Below are positions 52,773 through 62,371 of a stretch of DNA of 64,000 nt, piece after piece. How positions within the stretch are numbered: position 1 is the stretch's first letter; each line of letters begins with the position of its first letter. The stretch is taken from NCBI RefSeq assembly GCF_900215535.1, contig NZ_OCND01000004.1:124001-188000 (forward strand), in the 5' to 3' direction. The translations under genes and the position numbers were made by a program. The DNA comes from Pseudoxanthomonas wuyuanensis (GTDB taxonomy: Bacteria; Pseudomonadota; Gammaproteobacteria; Xanthomonadales; Xanthomonadaceae). A model generated the notes under the pieces. It had not been told where the DNA came from, did not search any database, and saw only the letters and a list, made by a program, of their open reading frames with translations.

Positions 52773-53744
52773 TCACGGGTGCGGACGCACCATGCCATCG
52801 ATGCCGAACTTCACCGCCACCTGCGCCTTGAGCCGTTCGGCGTCGGCGCGGCTGGCGACCGGCCCTACCCGGACCCGGTTCAAGGTGCCTTTGTCGGTGC
52901 TGACCTGTTCGACGAAAGCGCTGAAGCCGCCGCCGCGAACCCGGTCGCGCAGCGCATTGGCATCGGCGGCGTTGGTAAATGCGCCCAGTTGCACCGCAAA
53001 ACCGACGCTGGCCGCGGCCGGCGCAGTCTTGGCAGGTGGCGCTTCGGCAGGCTTGGGCGTGGCGGCGACGGGCGTGGCCGCCGCGGGTTTGGGCGCAGCC
53101 GGCGTGCTCTCGGCGGGCTTGGGCGCCGGTACGGCAGGTTTGGCCGGTTCCGGCTCGCTCGCCGCCGCGGTCGGTGCGGCGGACGGGGACGCCGCCGGCG
53201 CGGCCGTGGATGCGGCATCCAGCGCAATCACCTGGGCATTGACGTCGCTGCGCACCTTGACCGCCTGCAGGCGCGCCGATTCGGCGGCGGCGCGGTCCAG
53301 GTACGGCCCGACGCGCACGCGGTAGGCGGGGCGCCCATTGATGGTGGCTTCTTCGTGGTATCCGGTCAGTTGCGACTGCCGCAGGCGTGCGATGACCGCT
53401 TCCGCATCGGCGATGCTGGCGTAGGCGCCAAAACTGACCGCGTAATTGCCGGCAGCACTGGCGGGGGGCAGCGCCTCGTCGGCGGCCGGAGCCGAAGTTG
53501 GCTGCGCCGCCGGTGCGGTCGCTGCAGGCATGCCGAGCGCGCCGTTGTCCGGCGCCTGGCCTGGGGCGACCAACGGCAGTTCGCGGGTTTCGTACTGGCC
53601 GGCCGGTGCAGGCGGTACGTCCAGCGGCACATCGGAAACGCCACTGTCCGGCGCAGGCCCCTTGATCAACATCGGCAGGAAGATGACAGCCAGGGCGACC
53701 AGGACGATCGCGCCGATCAATCGCTGTTTCAGAGCAGTATCCAT
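52773..53744 (-). CDS. DedD-like protein with two SPOR domains
   Basis: A 323-residue inner-membrane protein. It has one N-terminal helix (LIGAIVLVALAVIFLPMLI, about 9-27), a long Pro/Ala linker, and two SPOR domains: about 98-165 (YAVSFGAYASIADAEAVIAR) and about 245-320 (GFAVQLGAFTNAADANALRD). SPOR domains bind denuded peptidoglycan at the division septum. E. coli DedD has a single SPOR. The extra copy and the Pro/Ala/Lys-rich spacer (TPVAATPKPAEAPPAKTAP) are notable. Confidence 0.9.
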   Translation of the reverse strand: MDTALKQRLIGAIVLVALAVIFLPMLIKGPAPDSGVSDVPLDVPPAPAGQYETRELPLVAPGQAPDNGALGMPAATAPAAQPTSAPAADEALPPASAAGNYAVSFGAYASIADAEAVIARLRQSQLTGYHEEATINGRPAYRVRVGPYLDRAAAESARLQAVKVRSDVNAQVIALDAASTAAPAASPSAAPTAAASEPEPAKPAVPAPKPAESTPAAPKPAAATPVAATPKPAEAPPAKTAPAAASVGFAVQLGAFTNAADANALRDRVRGGGFSAFVEQVSTDKGTLNRVRVGPVASRADAERLKAQVAVKFGIDGMVRPHP

Positions 53745-53780
53745 CTGGATCCGGGAGCCACGCGGCGAAGTGCCGCGGGA

Positions 53781-53786
53781 ATTATA
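53781..53786 (-). promoter_or_regulatory. -10 box upstream of the dedD-cvpA-purF unit
   Basis: A consensus TATAAT on the minus strand, 36 bp before the DedD-like start and just after folC. No clear -35 is seen. It suggests dedD-cvpA-purF can be transcribed independently of folC. Confidence 0.5.
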
Positions 53787-53810
53787 CGGCCGCTGGCGCC
53801 GGCTTCCCCG

Positions 53811-55223
53811 TCATTCGCCTGAATGCAGCCGCTTCAGTGCCTCGGCCACGGTGTGGAACGAGCCGAAGACCAGCACGCGTTCGCCTGCTTGCGACATGGC
53901 GAGCGCCGCATCCAGCGCTGCTTCCACGCTGGCATGCCGGCTTGCCGTCGATGCCGCCGTTCCGGCCAGGCGTTGCGCCAGGGCTTCGGCGGATTGTCCG
54001 CGCGGGTTTTGCGGTTCCAGGCCGGCCAGGAACCAGCCGGTGACGCCATCGCCCAGCGCATCGACGATGCCGCTCACGTCCTTGTCCGCCAGCGCCGCGA
54101 ACACCGCGCGGGTGACGGCGGGCCGGGACTGCAGCCAGGCCGCCAGTTCGCGCGCCGCCTGCGGGTTATGGCCGACATCGACCACCACTTCAACCCCGTC
54201 GACCTGATGGCTTTGCAGGCGCCCGGGCAGCCGTGCCGCGGCAACCCCGGCCGCAAACGCGGCATCGTCGATGGGCCGGTCCAGCGCGCGCAACGCGGCG
54301 ATCGCAGTGGCGGCGTTGGCGCGCTGCACCGGCGCGGCCAGCGCCGGATGCGGCAACAGCAGTCCGCCACCGACATCGCGCCAGCGCCAATGCTGTTCAT
54401 CGACCGGTTCATGGAAGAAGTCGCTGCCCATGCGCAGCGCGTTGGCGCCGATGGCGTAGGCGTGACGCAGCACGCTGGACGGCGAATCGATTTCGCCCAG
54501 CACCAGCGGTTTCCACGCGCGCGCGATGCCGGCCTTTTCGCGGCCGATGCTTTCGCGGTCCTCGCCCAGCCAGTCGATGTGATCGATATCGACCGTGGTG
54601 ATGACCGCGACGTCCGGCTCGACCAGGTTGACCGCGTCCAGCCGCCCGCCCAGGCCCACCTCCAGCACCACCAGATCCAGCGAGGCGCGCTGCAACAGCC
54701 ACAACGCGGCCAGGGTGCCGAACTCGAAGTAGGTCAGCGGGATGGCCTGTTCTTCTTCCTGCCGGAGCACCCTCTGGCCTGTGCCCGATGTCGGGCCTAC
54801 GGCAGAAGAACCAGAGCCACTTGCAGCCGTCATCCCGGCAACGATTGGCTCCCTTCCCTCACCCGACGCTGCGTGCCGACCTCTCCCGGCAGGAGAGGTG
54901 TGCAGGCGGGCCGCCTCCACCGCTTCGAAGGCCTGAACCAGTTCGGCGTCGCTCGCCTCGCTGCCATCGATGCGCACGCGCTCGTTGTAGCGCAGCAGGT
55001 GCGGCGAAGTGTAGGTGCCGACCTTCCATCCCGCCGCGCGCGCAATGGCCTCAATGAAGGCGACCGTCGAACCCTTGCCGTTGGTACCGCCTACGGTGAT
55101 GACGTAGCTGGCTGGTTTGCCAAGCTGCATCCGTGACGCGACTTCGCGCACGCGGTCCAGGCCCATTTCGATGGACTTGGGATGCTGTTGTTCGATGTAG
55201 GCCAGCCAATCGGTGAGGTTCAT
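53811..55223 (-). CDS. folC: Bifunctional folylpolyglutamate/dihydrofolate synthase with repeat-derived insertion
   Basis: A 470-residue Mur-ligase-family enzyme that makes dihydrofolate and adds glutamates to folates. P-loop VGGTNGKGST (44-53), TSPHLLRYNERVRIDG (72-87), TYFEFGTLAALWLL (164-177) and GLGGRLDAVN are intact. Residues about 107-160 are an extra, Gly/Ser/Arg-rich block where relatives have a few residues between EAAR and LTYFEFG. Its DNA contains intergenic repeat palindromes. The frame is kept and the block should sit in a surface loop. The start MNLTDWLAYIE is fixed by homology. Confidence 0.93.
   Translation of the reverse strand: MNLTDWLAYIEQQHPKSIEMGLDRVREVASRMQLGKPASYVITVGGTNGKGSTVAFIEAIARAAGWKVGTYTSPHLLRYNERVRIDGSEASDAELVQAFEAVEAARLHTSPAGRGRHAASGEGREPIVAGMTAASGSGSSAVGPTSGTGQRVLRQEEEQAIPLTYFEFGTLAALWLLQRASLDLVVLEVGLGGRLDAVNLVEPDVAVITTVDIDHIDWLGEDRESIGREKAGIARAWKPLVLGEIDSPSSVLRHAYAIGANALRMGSDFFHEPVDEQHWRWRDVGGGLLLPHPALAAPVQRANAATAIAALRALDRPIDDAAFAAGVAAARLPGRLQSHQVDGVEVVVDVGHNPQAARELAAWLQSRPAVTRAVFAALADKDVSGIVDALGDGVTGWFLAGLEPQNPRGQSAEALAQRLAGTAASTASRHASVEAALDAALAMSQAGERVLVFGSFHTVAEALKRLHSGE
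54744..54905 (-). repeat. Repeat-element insertion inside folC
   Basis: 162 bp (54 codons) inserted in frame. It includes CCTCTCCCGGCAGGAGAGG (54880-54898), next to CCCTTCCCTCACCC, the same arrangement as the intergenic hairpin element near 17167-17204. It also includes the palindrome GCCCGATGTCGGGC (54783-54796). Flanking folC sequence is normal. Confidence 0.75.
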
Positions 55224-55585
55224 ATCGTTGTCGCCTACAGATAACCCGCGTTGCCGTTGACGTTGATTTTGACCTGCCTGCGCCGTAAAGCGAGCCAGGC
55301 ACCGTAGACGGAGGCGGCCGTAGAGGCTCCCTTGTCTTAGCGCAGCGAGTTTGGGCGCCGTGCCGGCTGCGGCGCAGCCGCATCGGTGAGCGTCGGGCGC
55401 CGGCGGTTTTACCTGCGCTAAAGCGCTCACCCTCCGGGCCGGCCCCGCCGTTCGCGCCGCAAAGCGGCGCAGGGCTACTTTGCCAAGACGGAAGCGATTC
55501 GTGCTTCAGCGCGGCTTTTTTACGGCGAAGCCGGTCAAGCCGTTGCCGTTGCCGTTGCCGCAAGACAAAAACAAACCTCGCAGAC
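55224..55585. other. Gene-free region between folC and the phosphatase gene
   Basis: 362 bp with no supported gene. It contains the short tandem GCCGTT repeat (about 55539-55560) and stretches with local inverted repeats (GCGCCGCAAAGCGGCGC near 55456). In Xanthomonas accD normally precedes folC. It is not here, and this stretch shows no remnant that I can recognise. Confidence 0.4.
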
Positions 55586-56230
55586 TCACAACGCCCGATG
55601 CACCGCCTCGCCAAAGAACGGGGTGTGGTGAGCGCAGTCGTTCAGCCGCACGACTTCCAGCCGGTCGACATCCGGGCCTTCCAGCAGGTTGATCGTGGTC
55701 GGCGCCTGCCGGAACGTCCACAGCTTGGACAGCGGCAAACCCAGTACCCGGCACAGGATGACCCGGTTGACCGCATCGTGGGCCACCACCAGCAAGGTGT
55801 CGCTATCGCCCAGCCCTTCGGCGGCGCGGGTCAGACCCTGCCAGGAGCGGTCCAGCACCTGCCGCAGCGATTCGCCGCCGGGCATCAGCACGGTGTCCGG
55901 TTCTTCGCGCCAGGCGCGCAGGCGGGCCGGATCCTTGTCGTGGATTTCGCTGGCCAGCAGGCCTTCCCACTCGCCGTGGGCGATTTCCTGCAGATCGATA
56001 TCGGTGGTCAGCAACCCGCCGCGTGCCGGGCCCAGGGCGAGTTCGGCGGTGCGCTGGGCACGCGACAACGGCGAGGCCACCGCACGCGCGATATCCAGAT
56101 CCCGCAAACGCGCACCCAGCGCTGCGGCTTGCGACTCGCCTGTCGGCGATAGCGGGATGTCGATCTGGCCCTGGTAGCGGCCTTCGGCGTTCCACGGCGT
56201 TTCGCCATGGCGGGCAAGCAGGATGCGCAT
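55586..56230 (-). CDS. Histidine phosphatase family protein
   Basis: A 214-residue phosphoglycerate-mutase-fold enzyme with the phosphate-accepting histidine in LLARHGETPWNAEGRYQG (His 8), SPLSRAQRTAELAL, EIAHGEWEG and LVVAHDAVNRVILC. Length and motifs suit GpmB/CobC-like broad phosphatases. The substrate cannot be told from sequence. It is followed by the gene-free region before folC. Confidence 0.88.
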   Translation of the reverse strand: MRILLARHGETPWNAEGRYQGQIDIPLSPTGESQAAALGARLRDLDIARAVASPLSRAQRTAELALGPARGGLLTTDIDLQEIAHGEWEGLLASEIHDKDPARLRAWREEPDTVLMPGGESLRQVLDRSWQGLTRAAEGLGDSDTLLVVAHDAVNRVILCRVLGLPLSKLWTFRQAPTTINLLEGPDVDRLEVVRLNDCAHHTPFFGEAVHRAL

Positions 56231-56350
56231 GCGTGGGGTTGTTCCTGTCGGGGGGAGAGCGGTGCCGGGCGCGGTGGCGCGACCGGAGCGGCATGATACC
56301 GCCCCGGCTTCGTTTCAGCCGCAACCAGTGGCTGGTTGCCGGAAACCGGC

Positions 56351-58516
56351 CTACTTGCCCAGGTTCATTTCCTTCAGCAACTGCGGCGCCGGGTAGACCT
56401 CCTGCATGATCCAACGCAGGTAGCGGCCGTCCACCGCGATCATCCGGGTCATCTTGGGATCGAACACCCAGTTGGAGCTGACCGATTCCCAGTTGCCATC
56501 GAACGCCAGGCCGACCAGCCTGCCGCGCGCATCCAGCACCGGCGAGCCGGAGTTGCCGCCGGTGATGTCCAGATCGGACAGGAAATTGACCGGCACCGTG
56601 CCCAGCCGCTTGTCTTCCAGGCCGCCATAGCGCTTGGCCTTGACCGCATCCAGCAGCGCCTGCGGCGAGTCGAACGGGTCGTCGCCGGTTTCCTTGGCCA
56701 CCACGCCTTCCAGCGTGGTGAACGGGGTGTAGGCCATGCCGTCCTTCGGCTCGTAGCCGGTGACGTTGCCGAAGGTGATGCGCAGCGACAGGTTGGCGTC
56801 CGGGTAGACGAATTCGCCCTTGCTCTTCTTGTAGTCGGCCAGCGCCTGCAGATAGACCGGGCGTGCGGCCAGATTCTCGCCGGCGCGGGTCTTGCGCTCC
56901 TGCTCCAGTTGCAGCAGCGTCGGCATCACCGCCACCGCGTACTGGATGGCCGGATCCTTGCTGCTTTCAAACGCGGCGCGGTCGGCGGTGAGCCACTTCA
57001 GCCGCTCCTCGGTGCTGCCGAGCTTGGTCGCGGCCAGCCGGTCCAGTGCGCGCTTGATGGCGCGCGCGTCGTTGCCGCCCAGCCACTTGTCGACCGCAGC
57101 CACGCGCTGGCCGGCCGGCAGCTTGAGATATTCCTTCAACCAGTATTCCTGCAGTTGCCGATCCATCGCCGGCACATAGCGGCGTTCCAGTTGCTTCAGG
57201 CCGCCCTCGATGGCAGGCAGATCGCGCTCCTGGTAACCGGACTCGCGCTCGGCGTTGGGTTTCTCGCGTTCGATCGACAACCGGTACAGCTGCGCAGCCG
57301 ATCCGACGGTGGCGGTGTTGTGGAACTGGGCCAACACGATGTCGCGATCGCGGGTCGCCTTGCTCTGTTCCAACAGGCTGATCAGTTGCGCATGTGCCGA
57401 CAGCGCCGCCGCGCCCTTGTCGCCCTGCCCGCGCAGCCAGGCCAGCACCGCGGCTTCCTCGGCGCGTTTCTGGCCGGCGGCATCGATGCGTTTGAAGCCT
57501 TCCAACTGGCCATCGTAATTCTTGCTGGTGTTGTTCCAGCCGGCCATCGTGCTGGCGTACTTGACCTGGATATCCGGGTTTTTCCTGCCCGCTTCGCCGA
57601 CCAGCGCGATCAGGTTCTTGTAGTGCTGGCCGATGGTCGGATAGGTCCAGCCGGCGGTATTGTCGAATTCGGCGGCCAGCGCATAGCGGTTGGTCGAGCC
57701 GGGGTAGCCGGCGACCATGACGAAGTCGCCCGCGCCCAGCGGCTGGTCGGCGAACTTCAGCCAGTGCTTGGGCCGGTACGGCACGTTGTCTTCCGAATAG
57801 GCGGCCGGCTTGCCGTCCTTGCCGACGTAGGCGCGATAGAACGCGAAATCGCCGGTGTGGCGCGGCCACATCCAGTTGTCGATGTCGCCGCCGAACTTGC
57901 CGACGCTGCCCGGGGGCGCATAGGCCAGGCGCACGTCCTTGATTTCCAGGTTGCGGAACAGCCGGTAGGCGTTGCCACCGGAGAAACTGAACAAGCGGCA
58001 GCGGTAGCCGGCTTCGGCCTCGCATTCGGCAATCAGTCGTTTCTCGAACGCTTCCAGCGCCCGGGTGCGGGCCAGCGCATCGTCGCCGGCCGCGGCGATG
58101 GCCGCCCTGGCCTCGGCGGTAACCTCGCGAATGTCATCGAGCACGAACACCCGCGCATTGGGGCCGGCGCTGACCTCGTCGGCCAGGGCCGGGGCATTGA
58201 AGCCTTGCTTGATCAGGTTCTTGTCGGCGGTCGAGTTGAGCTGGATCGCACCATAGGCGCAGTGGTGGTTGGTGACCACCAGGCCATTGGGCGAGACGAA
58301 ACTGGCGGTGCAGCCGCCCAGCGCGACCACCGCGCCCATCGGGTCGCCGGTCAGGTTGGCCAGCTGCTTGGCCGGCAGCTTCAGGCCCGCCTTCTTCAAC
58401 GGCCCGGAAATCTCCGGCAATTGCTGCGGCACCCACATGCCCTCGCCGGCATGGGCCAGCCCAAGCGGGGCAAGACAGGCGGCGGCAAGCGAAACAGCAA
58501 GCAGGTTCAGGCGCAT
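56351..58516 (-). CDS. S46 family dipeptidyl-peptidase (DPP7/DAP BII type)
   Basis: A 721-residue periplasmic serine exopeptidase with a signal peptide (about 1-23, then GEGMWVPQQLPEI). The catalytic triad is present: His 85 (VVTNHHCAYGA), Asp 223 (RHTGDFAFYR) and Ser 656 (TGGNSGSPVLD). Gly 674 (FDGNWE) marks the DPP7 type, which prefers hydrophobic P1 residues. DPP11 has Arg there. The sequence is very like DAP BII of Pseudoxanthomonas. Non-fermenters use such enzymes to feed on peptides. It is a single-gene unit divergent from tdh. Confidence 0.95.
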   Translation of the reverse strand: MRLNLLAVSLAAACLAPLGLAHAGEGMWVPQQLPEISGPLKKAGLKLPAKQLANLTGDPMGAVVALGGCTASFVSPNGLVVTNHHCAYGAIQLNSTADKNLIKQGFNAPALADEVSAGPNARVFVLDDIREVTAEARAAIAAAGDDALARTRALEAFEKRLIAECEAEAGYRCRLFSFSGGNAYRLFRNLEIKDVRLAYAPPGSVGKFGGDIDNWMWPRHTGDFAFYRAYVGKDGKPAAYSEDNVPYRPKHWLKFADQPLGAGDFVMVAGYPGSTNRYALAAEFDNTAGWTYPTIGQHYKNLIALVGEAGRKNPDIQVKYASTMAGWNNTSKNYDGQLEGFKRIDAAGQKRAEEAAVLAWLRGQGDKGAAALSAHAQLISLLEQSKATRDRDIVLAQFHNTATVGSAAQLYRLSIEREKPNAERESGYQERDLPAIEGGLKQLERRYVPAMDRQLQEYWLKEYLKLPAGQRVAAVDKWLGGNDARAIKRALDRLAATKLGSTEERLKWLTADRAAFESSKDPAIQYAVAVMPTLLQLEQERKTRAGENLAARPVYLQALADYKKSKGEFVYPDANLSLRITFGNVTGYEPKDGMAYTPFTTLEGVVAKETGDDPFDSPQALLDAVKAKRYGGLEDKRLGTVPVNFLSDLDITGGNSGSPVLDARGRLVGLAFDGNWESVSSNWVFDPKMTRMIAVDGRYLRWIMQEVYPAPQLLKEMNLGK

Positions 58517-58646
58517 GGACGACCCCAGGGAAAAAGTGAGCCCGGATTGTAACCAAGCCCCTCCGGCCACCCGTCCATGACTAATGGCATAGCCGCCGGC
58601 AGGGACCGACCGGAGCGCTGCAACATGGCCGGATGCCGCACGGGCT

Positions 58647-58652
58647 TATAAT
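58647..58652 (+). promoter_or_regulatory. -10 box of tdh
   Basis: A consensus TATAAT 36 bp before the tdh start. No good -35 is visible. It lies in the 172-bp divergent spacer with the S46 gene. Confidence 0.5.
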
Positions 58653-58688
58653 TCGCGCCTTCGAATCTTCTGACAGGTCTGCACCGAC

Positions 58689-59723
58689 ATGGCGCAAACG
58701 ATGAAAGCGCTGGTCAAGCGCGAGGCGGGCAAGGGCATCTGGATGGAACAGGTGCCGGTGCCGCAGCCCGGTCCCAACGAGGTGCTGATCAAGCTGGAGA
58801 AGACCGCGATCTGCGGCACCGACCTGCACATCTACCTGTGGGACGAGTGGAGCCAGCGCACGATCCAGCCCGGCCTGACCATCGGCCACGAGTTCGTCGG
58901 CCGCATCGCCGGGCTCGGCACCGGCGTGACCGGCTACGAAATCGGCCAGCGCGTCTCCGCCGAGGGCCACATCGTCTGCGGTCACTGCCGCAACTGCCGC
59001 GGCGGCCGCCCGCACCTGTGTCCGCATACGGTCGGCATCGGCGTGAACCGCAATGGCGCATTCGCCGAATACATGGTGATGCCGGCCAGCAACCTGTGGC
59101 CGATCCCCGATCAGATTCCCAGCGAGCTGGCCGCCTTCTTCGATCCCTACGGCAACGCCGCGCACTGCGCGCTTGAGTTCGACGTGGTGGGCGAGGACGT
59201 GCTGATCACCGGTGCCGGTCCCATCGGCATCATCGCCGCGGGCATCTGCAAGCACATCGGCGCGCGCAACGTGGTGGTCACCGACGTCAACGACTTCCGC
59301 CTGAAGCTGGCCGCCGACATGGGCGCCACCCGCGTGGTCAACGTGGCCAACCAGTCGCTGAAGGACGTGATGGCCGACCTGCACATGGAAGGCTTCGACG
59401 TGGGCCTGGAGATGAGCGGCAATCCGCGCGCATTCAACGACATGCTGGACTGCATGTACCACGGCGGCAAGATCGCCCTGCTCGGCATCCTGCCCAAGGG
59501 CGCCGGCGTGGACTGGGACCGCATCATCTTCAAGGGACTGACCGTGCAGGGCATCTACGGCCGCAAGATGTACGAGACCTGGTACAAGATGACCCAACTG
59601 GTGCTGTCGGGCTTCCCGCTCGGCAAGGTGCTGACCCACCAGTTGCACATCGACGACTTCCAGAAGGGCTTCGACCTGATGGAAGCGGGCAAGGCCGGCA
59701 AGGTGGTGCTGAGCTGGAATTGA
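58689..59723 (+). CDS. tdh: L-threonine 3-dehydrogenase
   Basis: A 344-residue zinc-dependent medium-chain dehydrogenase that oxidises L-threonine to 2-amino-3-ketobutyrate with NAD+. The catalytic zinc site [18 protein letters not shown] lies near 38-55, the GHE motif in [12 protein letters not shown], and the structural zinc cysteines in [15 protein letters not shown]. The Rossmann loop is [18 protein letters not shown]. It is close to E. coli Tdh in length and motifs. An in-frame ATG 12 bp downstream is an equal alternative start. Confidence 0.96.
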   Translation: MAQTMKALVKREAGKGIWMEQVPVPQPGPNEVLIKLEKTAICGTDLHIYLWDEWSQRTIQPGLTIGHEFVGRIAGLGTGVTGYEIGQRVSAEGHIVCGHCRNCRGGRPHLCPHTVGIGVNRNGAFAEYMVMPASNLWPIPDQIPSELAAFFDPYGNAAHCALEFDVVGEDVLITGAGPIGIIAAGICKHIGARNVVVTDVNDFRLKLAADMGATRVVNVANQSLKDVMADLHMEGFDVGLEMSGNPRAFNDMLDCMYHGGKIALLGILPKGAGVDWDRIIFKGLTVQGIYGRKMYETWYKMTQLVLSGFPLGKVLTHQLHIDDFQKGFDLMEAGKAGKVVLSWN

Positions 59724-60309
59724 GCCCCGGCCGGAAGCTCTGGCCGGGAAGGCTCTTAAAAAAGGACGGGCAAAAAAGGTTCTTCTTCCAGGTGCGGGGA
59801 ACATCCATGTGGAAGCCAGTGGCCTGGGCAGTGCGGGACACGCCGTAAATGCCCGCGATGCGGGGCCGGCCCACCATCGCAGATGGCAGGCGTTCGGCTG
59901 CGCGCGAAGCCGTGCTTCGCAAGCGCTTGCCTCACCCATGCAGGCTCTTCCGCGGCATCCATGCCGCGAACGGTCCCACACTACCCTGACCACCGACCTC
60001 TGGACACCTGGTCGGCGCTCGAAGAAAGGCCTTCCGAAGTCGCGAGCTGTCCTCTCACCAAAGGCGACGGCCGGCGGGCTGGGGGTACGGAGAGCAGGCC
60101 AGGGGTGAGTCAAGGCGGTTGGCGCGGCACTGCCGCGCGCCTTGGCGAACGCCCGGCGCGCTGCGCCGGGCCGGTTCGGGCCGCGAAGCGGAACGAGCCT
60201 GCGGCCCGACGTAAAGACACGATGTCGTCAGGAGGGCGGAGCGCCCCCAGCCTGACGGTCGGCGACTCCCGCCGAAGTCGACATCCCCGGAAACGGGAGA
60301 AGACCCCCC
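59724..60309. other. Gene-free repeat-rich region after tdh
   Basis: Nearly 600 bp with no supported gene. A hairpin CCCGGCC-N9-GGCCGGG (59726-59748) follows tdh directly and may end its transcript. Further on are several short inverted repeats (CGGCATCCATGCCG near 59961, GGCGCGGCACTGCCGCGC near 60121, and CCCGGCGCGCTGCGCCGGG near 60152). The composition suggests old repeat elements. RNase P, tmRNA and 6S signatures were looked for and not seen. Confidence 0.4.
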
Positions 60310-60340
60310 AAAAAAGAGGGCGCCTTGCGGCGCCCTTTTT
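60310..60340. terminator. Bidirectional terminator after the TorF gene
   Basis: AAAAAAGAGGGCGCC-TTGC-GGCGCCCTTTTT. The stem GGGCGCC/GGCGCCC is flanked by A and T runs. It ends the minus-strand TorF gene 20 bp after its stop. Confidence 0.9.
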
Positions 60341-60359
60341 GTGTTTCGAACCGAAGCTA

Positions 60360-61109
60360 TCAGGGAATATCGACCGAAACGGTCAGCACGAAGCCCGGCT
60401 TGTAGATGTCCGAGCCGCGACGCAGATCTTCCGCGTCCGAGCCGAAGGTGTCGTAGTAGCCAAGCGTGGCCGTCGCCGGGCCGAAGCCCTTCGACACGCT
60501 GATCGAGCCGTCGAAATAATCCGCACGGCCGCCATTGTTGTCGGCTTCGATGGAGGTGTAGCCGGTGGAGGCGCCCAGCGAGAAGCCGGAATCGCCCAGA
60601 TCGTAGCTGGCCGACAGGCCGGCATAGATCTGCTCGGCGCCCGAGTTGCCGTAGTCGTCGGCATAGCCCAGGATGCCGCCGACGGTCACCGGACCGCTCC
60701 AGGTCAGCTGGGCGATGTATTCGTTGTAGTCGATGTCGCCATAACCGCTGGACGCGCTTTCGTAGGTATAGCGGGTCACGCCCAGGTCGAGGTTCCAGGA
60801 ATCGCTGAGGTCCTTGTTCCAGCCGACGAAGTAGTCGACCTCGAAGTTCGGTCCGCCCTGGCCAAAGTCGATGTTCGACCCCCAGACGCCGGCATACAGG
60901 CCGAACGGAGCGGTGTAGGTCAGCCCGGCCTGGAACGCCGGCTCATTGTCGGTCTGCGACACGCCACGGAAAACGTAATCGGTGGTCACGGCCAGGGACA
61001 CGCTCAACGGCGACGATGCTTCTTCCTCGGCTTCCTGCGCAAATGCAGCGATCGGCAGCGCCACCAACAACGCGGCTGAAATGGCGGTAAACAACTTGAC
61101 TGGCTTCAT
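60360..61109 (-). CDS. TorF-family putative porin
   Basis: A 249-residue outer-membrane beta-barrel. It has a signal peptide (about 1-25, ending AAFAQ), then the family pattern SLAVTTDYVFRGVSQTDNEP, GLYAGVWGSNIDFGQGGPNF, VDYFVGWNKDLSDSWNLDLG, alternating strands, and a C-terminal hydrophobic strand (FVLTVSVDIP). Proteins of this Gcw_chp/TorF family are abundant in Xanthomonads, and their solutes are unknown. It has its own strong terminator. Confidence 0.92.
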   Translation of the reverse strand: MKPVKLFTAISAALLVALPIAAFAQEAEEEASSPLSVSLAVTTDYVFRGVSQTDNEPAFQAGLTYTAPFGLYAGVWGSNIDFGQGGPNFEVDYFVGWNKDLSDSWNLDLGVTRYTYESASSGYGDIDYNEYIAQLTWSGPVTVGGILGYADDYGNSGAEQIYAGLSASYDLGDSGFSLGASTGYTSIEADNNGGRADYFDGSISVSKGFGPATATLGYYDTFGSDAEDLRRGSDIYKPGFVLTVSVDIP

Positions 61110-61297
61110 CAGGGTTCTCCTGGCTGGACATCGGGGGGCAAGCCGCCGCACGCGCAGGACGTGCTATCGGCAATCACGGGTTTTACGGTTTTTTAACCAT
61201 GTCGATATTGCGACGCAACAAAGTGCCGCGTCAAGCCCCTGTCACACAATTGCGCTAGGGGACTGTTCCTGTCCGGTGTTTGTCCTGGGCCGCCAGG

Positions 61298-62359
61298 TCA
61301 GGCTGCCGGCGCGGCCGCGAATACGCCAAACCGCACCGGCGCCAGCCGGACGGCCGTCCCGGCTTCGTGCTGGGGGCCGCCCTGCCCGGCCGGCAGCTCC
61401 AGTTCGACCTCACCGCCTCCGCCGTCCAGGCGCGCCCTGAGCCGGACCCGTGGCCCGCTGCGCTGGGTGGCCAGCACGGTGGCCTGCCAGCCAGGCCCTT
61501 CCCGCACCAGTTGCAGATCTTCGGGACGCACATACAGCTCGACCTGGCCTGCAGCATCCAGTGACGACGGGGCCGCAGCCGGCAATTCCAGCTCCGCCAC
61601 CTGCACCCGTCCCTCGCGCCACTGGCCCGGCAAGCGGTTGACCGCACCGACGAACGAATAGACGAACGGGCTGGCCGGGCGGTCGTAGGCCTCGGCCGGA
61701 CTGGCGAGCTGCTCGATACGGCCGCGGTTGAGGATGGCGACCCGGTCGGCCAGTTCCAGCGCCTCTTCCTGGTCATGGGTAACGAAGACCGTGGTCAGTC
61801 CGGTCTGGTCATGCAGTTCGCGCAACCAGCGCCGCAGGTCCCGGCGCACCTGCGCATCGAGCGCGCCGAACGGCTCGTCCAGCAGCAGCACCCGCGGCTC
61901 GATCGCCAGCGCGCGCGCCAGCGCCACGCGCTGCCGTTGGCCGCCCGAAAGCTGCGCCGGGTAGCGCGACTGCAGCCCTTCCAGTTGCACCAGCGCCAGC
62001 AGCTCGCGTACCCGCGCCTGGATGCGGGAGTCCGGCCAGCGATCCTGGCGGCGTCGTACGCGCAAGCCGAAAGCGATGTTTTCGCCGACGCTGAGATGGC
62101 GGAACAGCGCGTAGTGCTGGAACACGAAACCCACCCGCCGTGCCTGCACGCTCAGCCGCGCAGCGTCTTCGTCGCCGAACCACAACGCGCCACTGTCGGC
62201 ATGCTCCAGCCCGGCGATGACGCGCAGCAGCGTGGTCTTGCCGGAACCCGACGGCCCCAGCAGCGCCAGCAGTTCGCCCTGCCGCACATTCAGGCTGACA
62301 TCGTCCAGCGCGGCGAATTCGCCAAAGCGCTTGCTTGCGTGTTCGATCCTGATGCCCAT
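61298..62359 (-). CDS. cysA: Sulfate/thiosulfate ABC transporter ATP-binding protein
   Basis: A 353-residue ABC ATPase with Walker [11 protein letters not shown] (near 34-43), Q-loop [12 protein letters not shown], signature [16 protein letters not shown], Walker [13 protein letters not shown], the His switch VFVTHD, and a C-terminal TOBE domain (about 235-353). Together with the adjacent cysW and cysT permease genes this assigns it to CysA. It follows cysW by 12 bp. Confidence 0.95.
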   Translation of the reverse strand: MGIRIEHASKRFGEFAALDDVSLNVRQGELLALLGPSGSGKTTLLRVIAGLEHADSGALWFGDEDAARLSVQARRVGFVFQHYALFRHLSVGENIAFGLRVRRRQDRWPDSRIQARVRELLALVQLEGLQSRYPAQLSGGQRQRVALARALAIEPRVLLLDEPFGALDAQVRRDLRRWLRELHDQTGLTTVFVTHDQEEALELADRVAILNRGRIEQLASPAEAYDRPASPFVYSFVGAVNRLPGQWREGRVQVAELELPAAAPSSLDAAGQVELYVRPEDLQLVREGPGWQATVLATQRSGPRVRLRARLDGGGGEVELELPAGQGGPQHEAGTAVRLAPVRFGVFAAAPAA

Positions 62360-62371
62360 TGGCGATACCTC

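Noticed and set aside
59724-60309. RNase P RNA, tmRNA or 6S RNA
   Set aside because: None of their conserved core sequences could be found on either strand.
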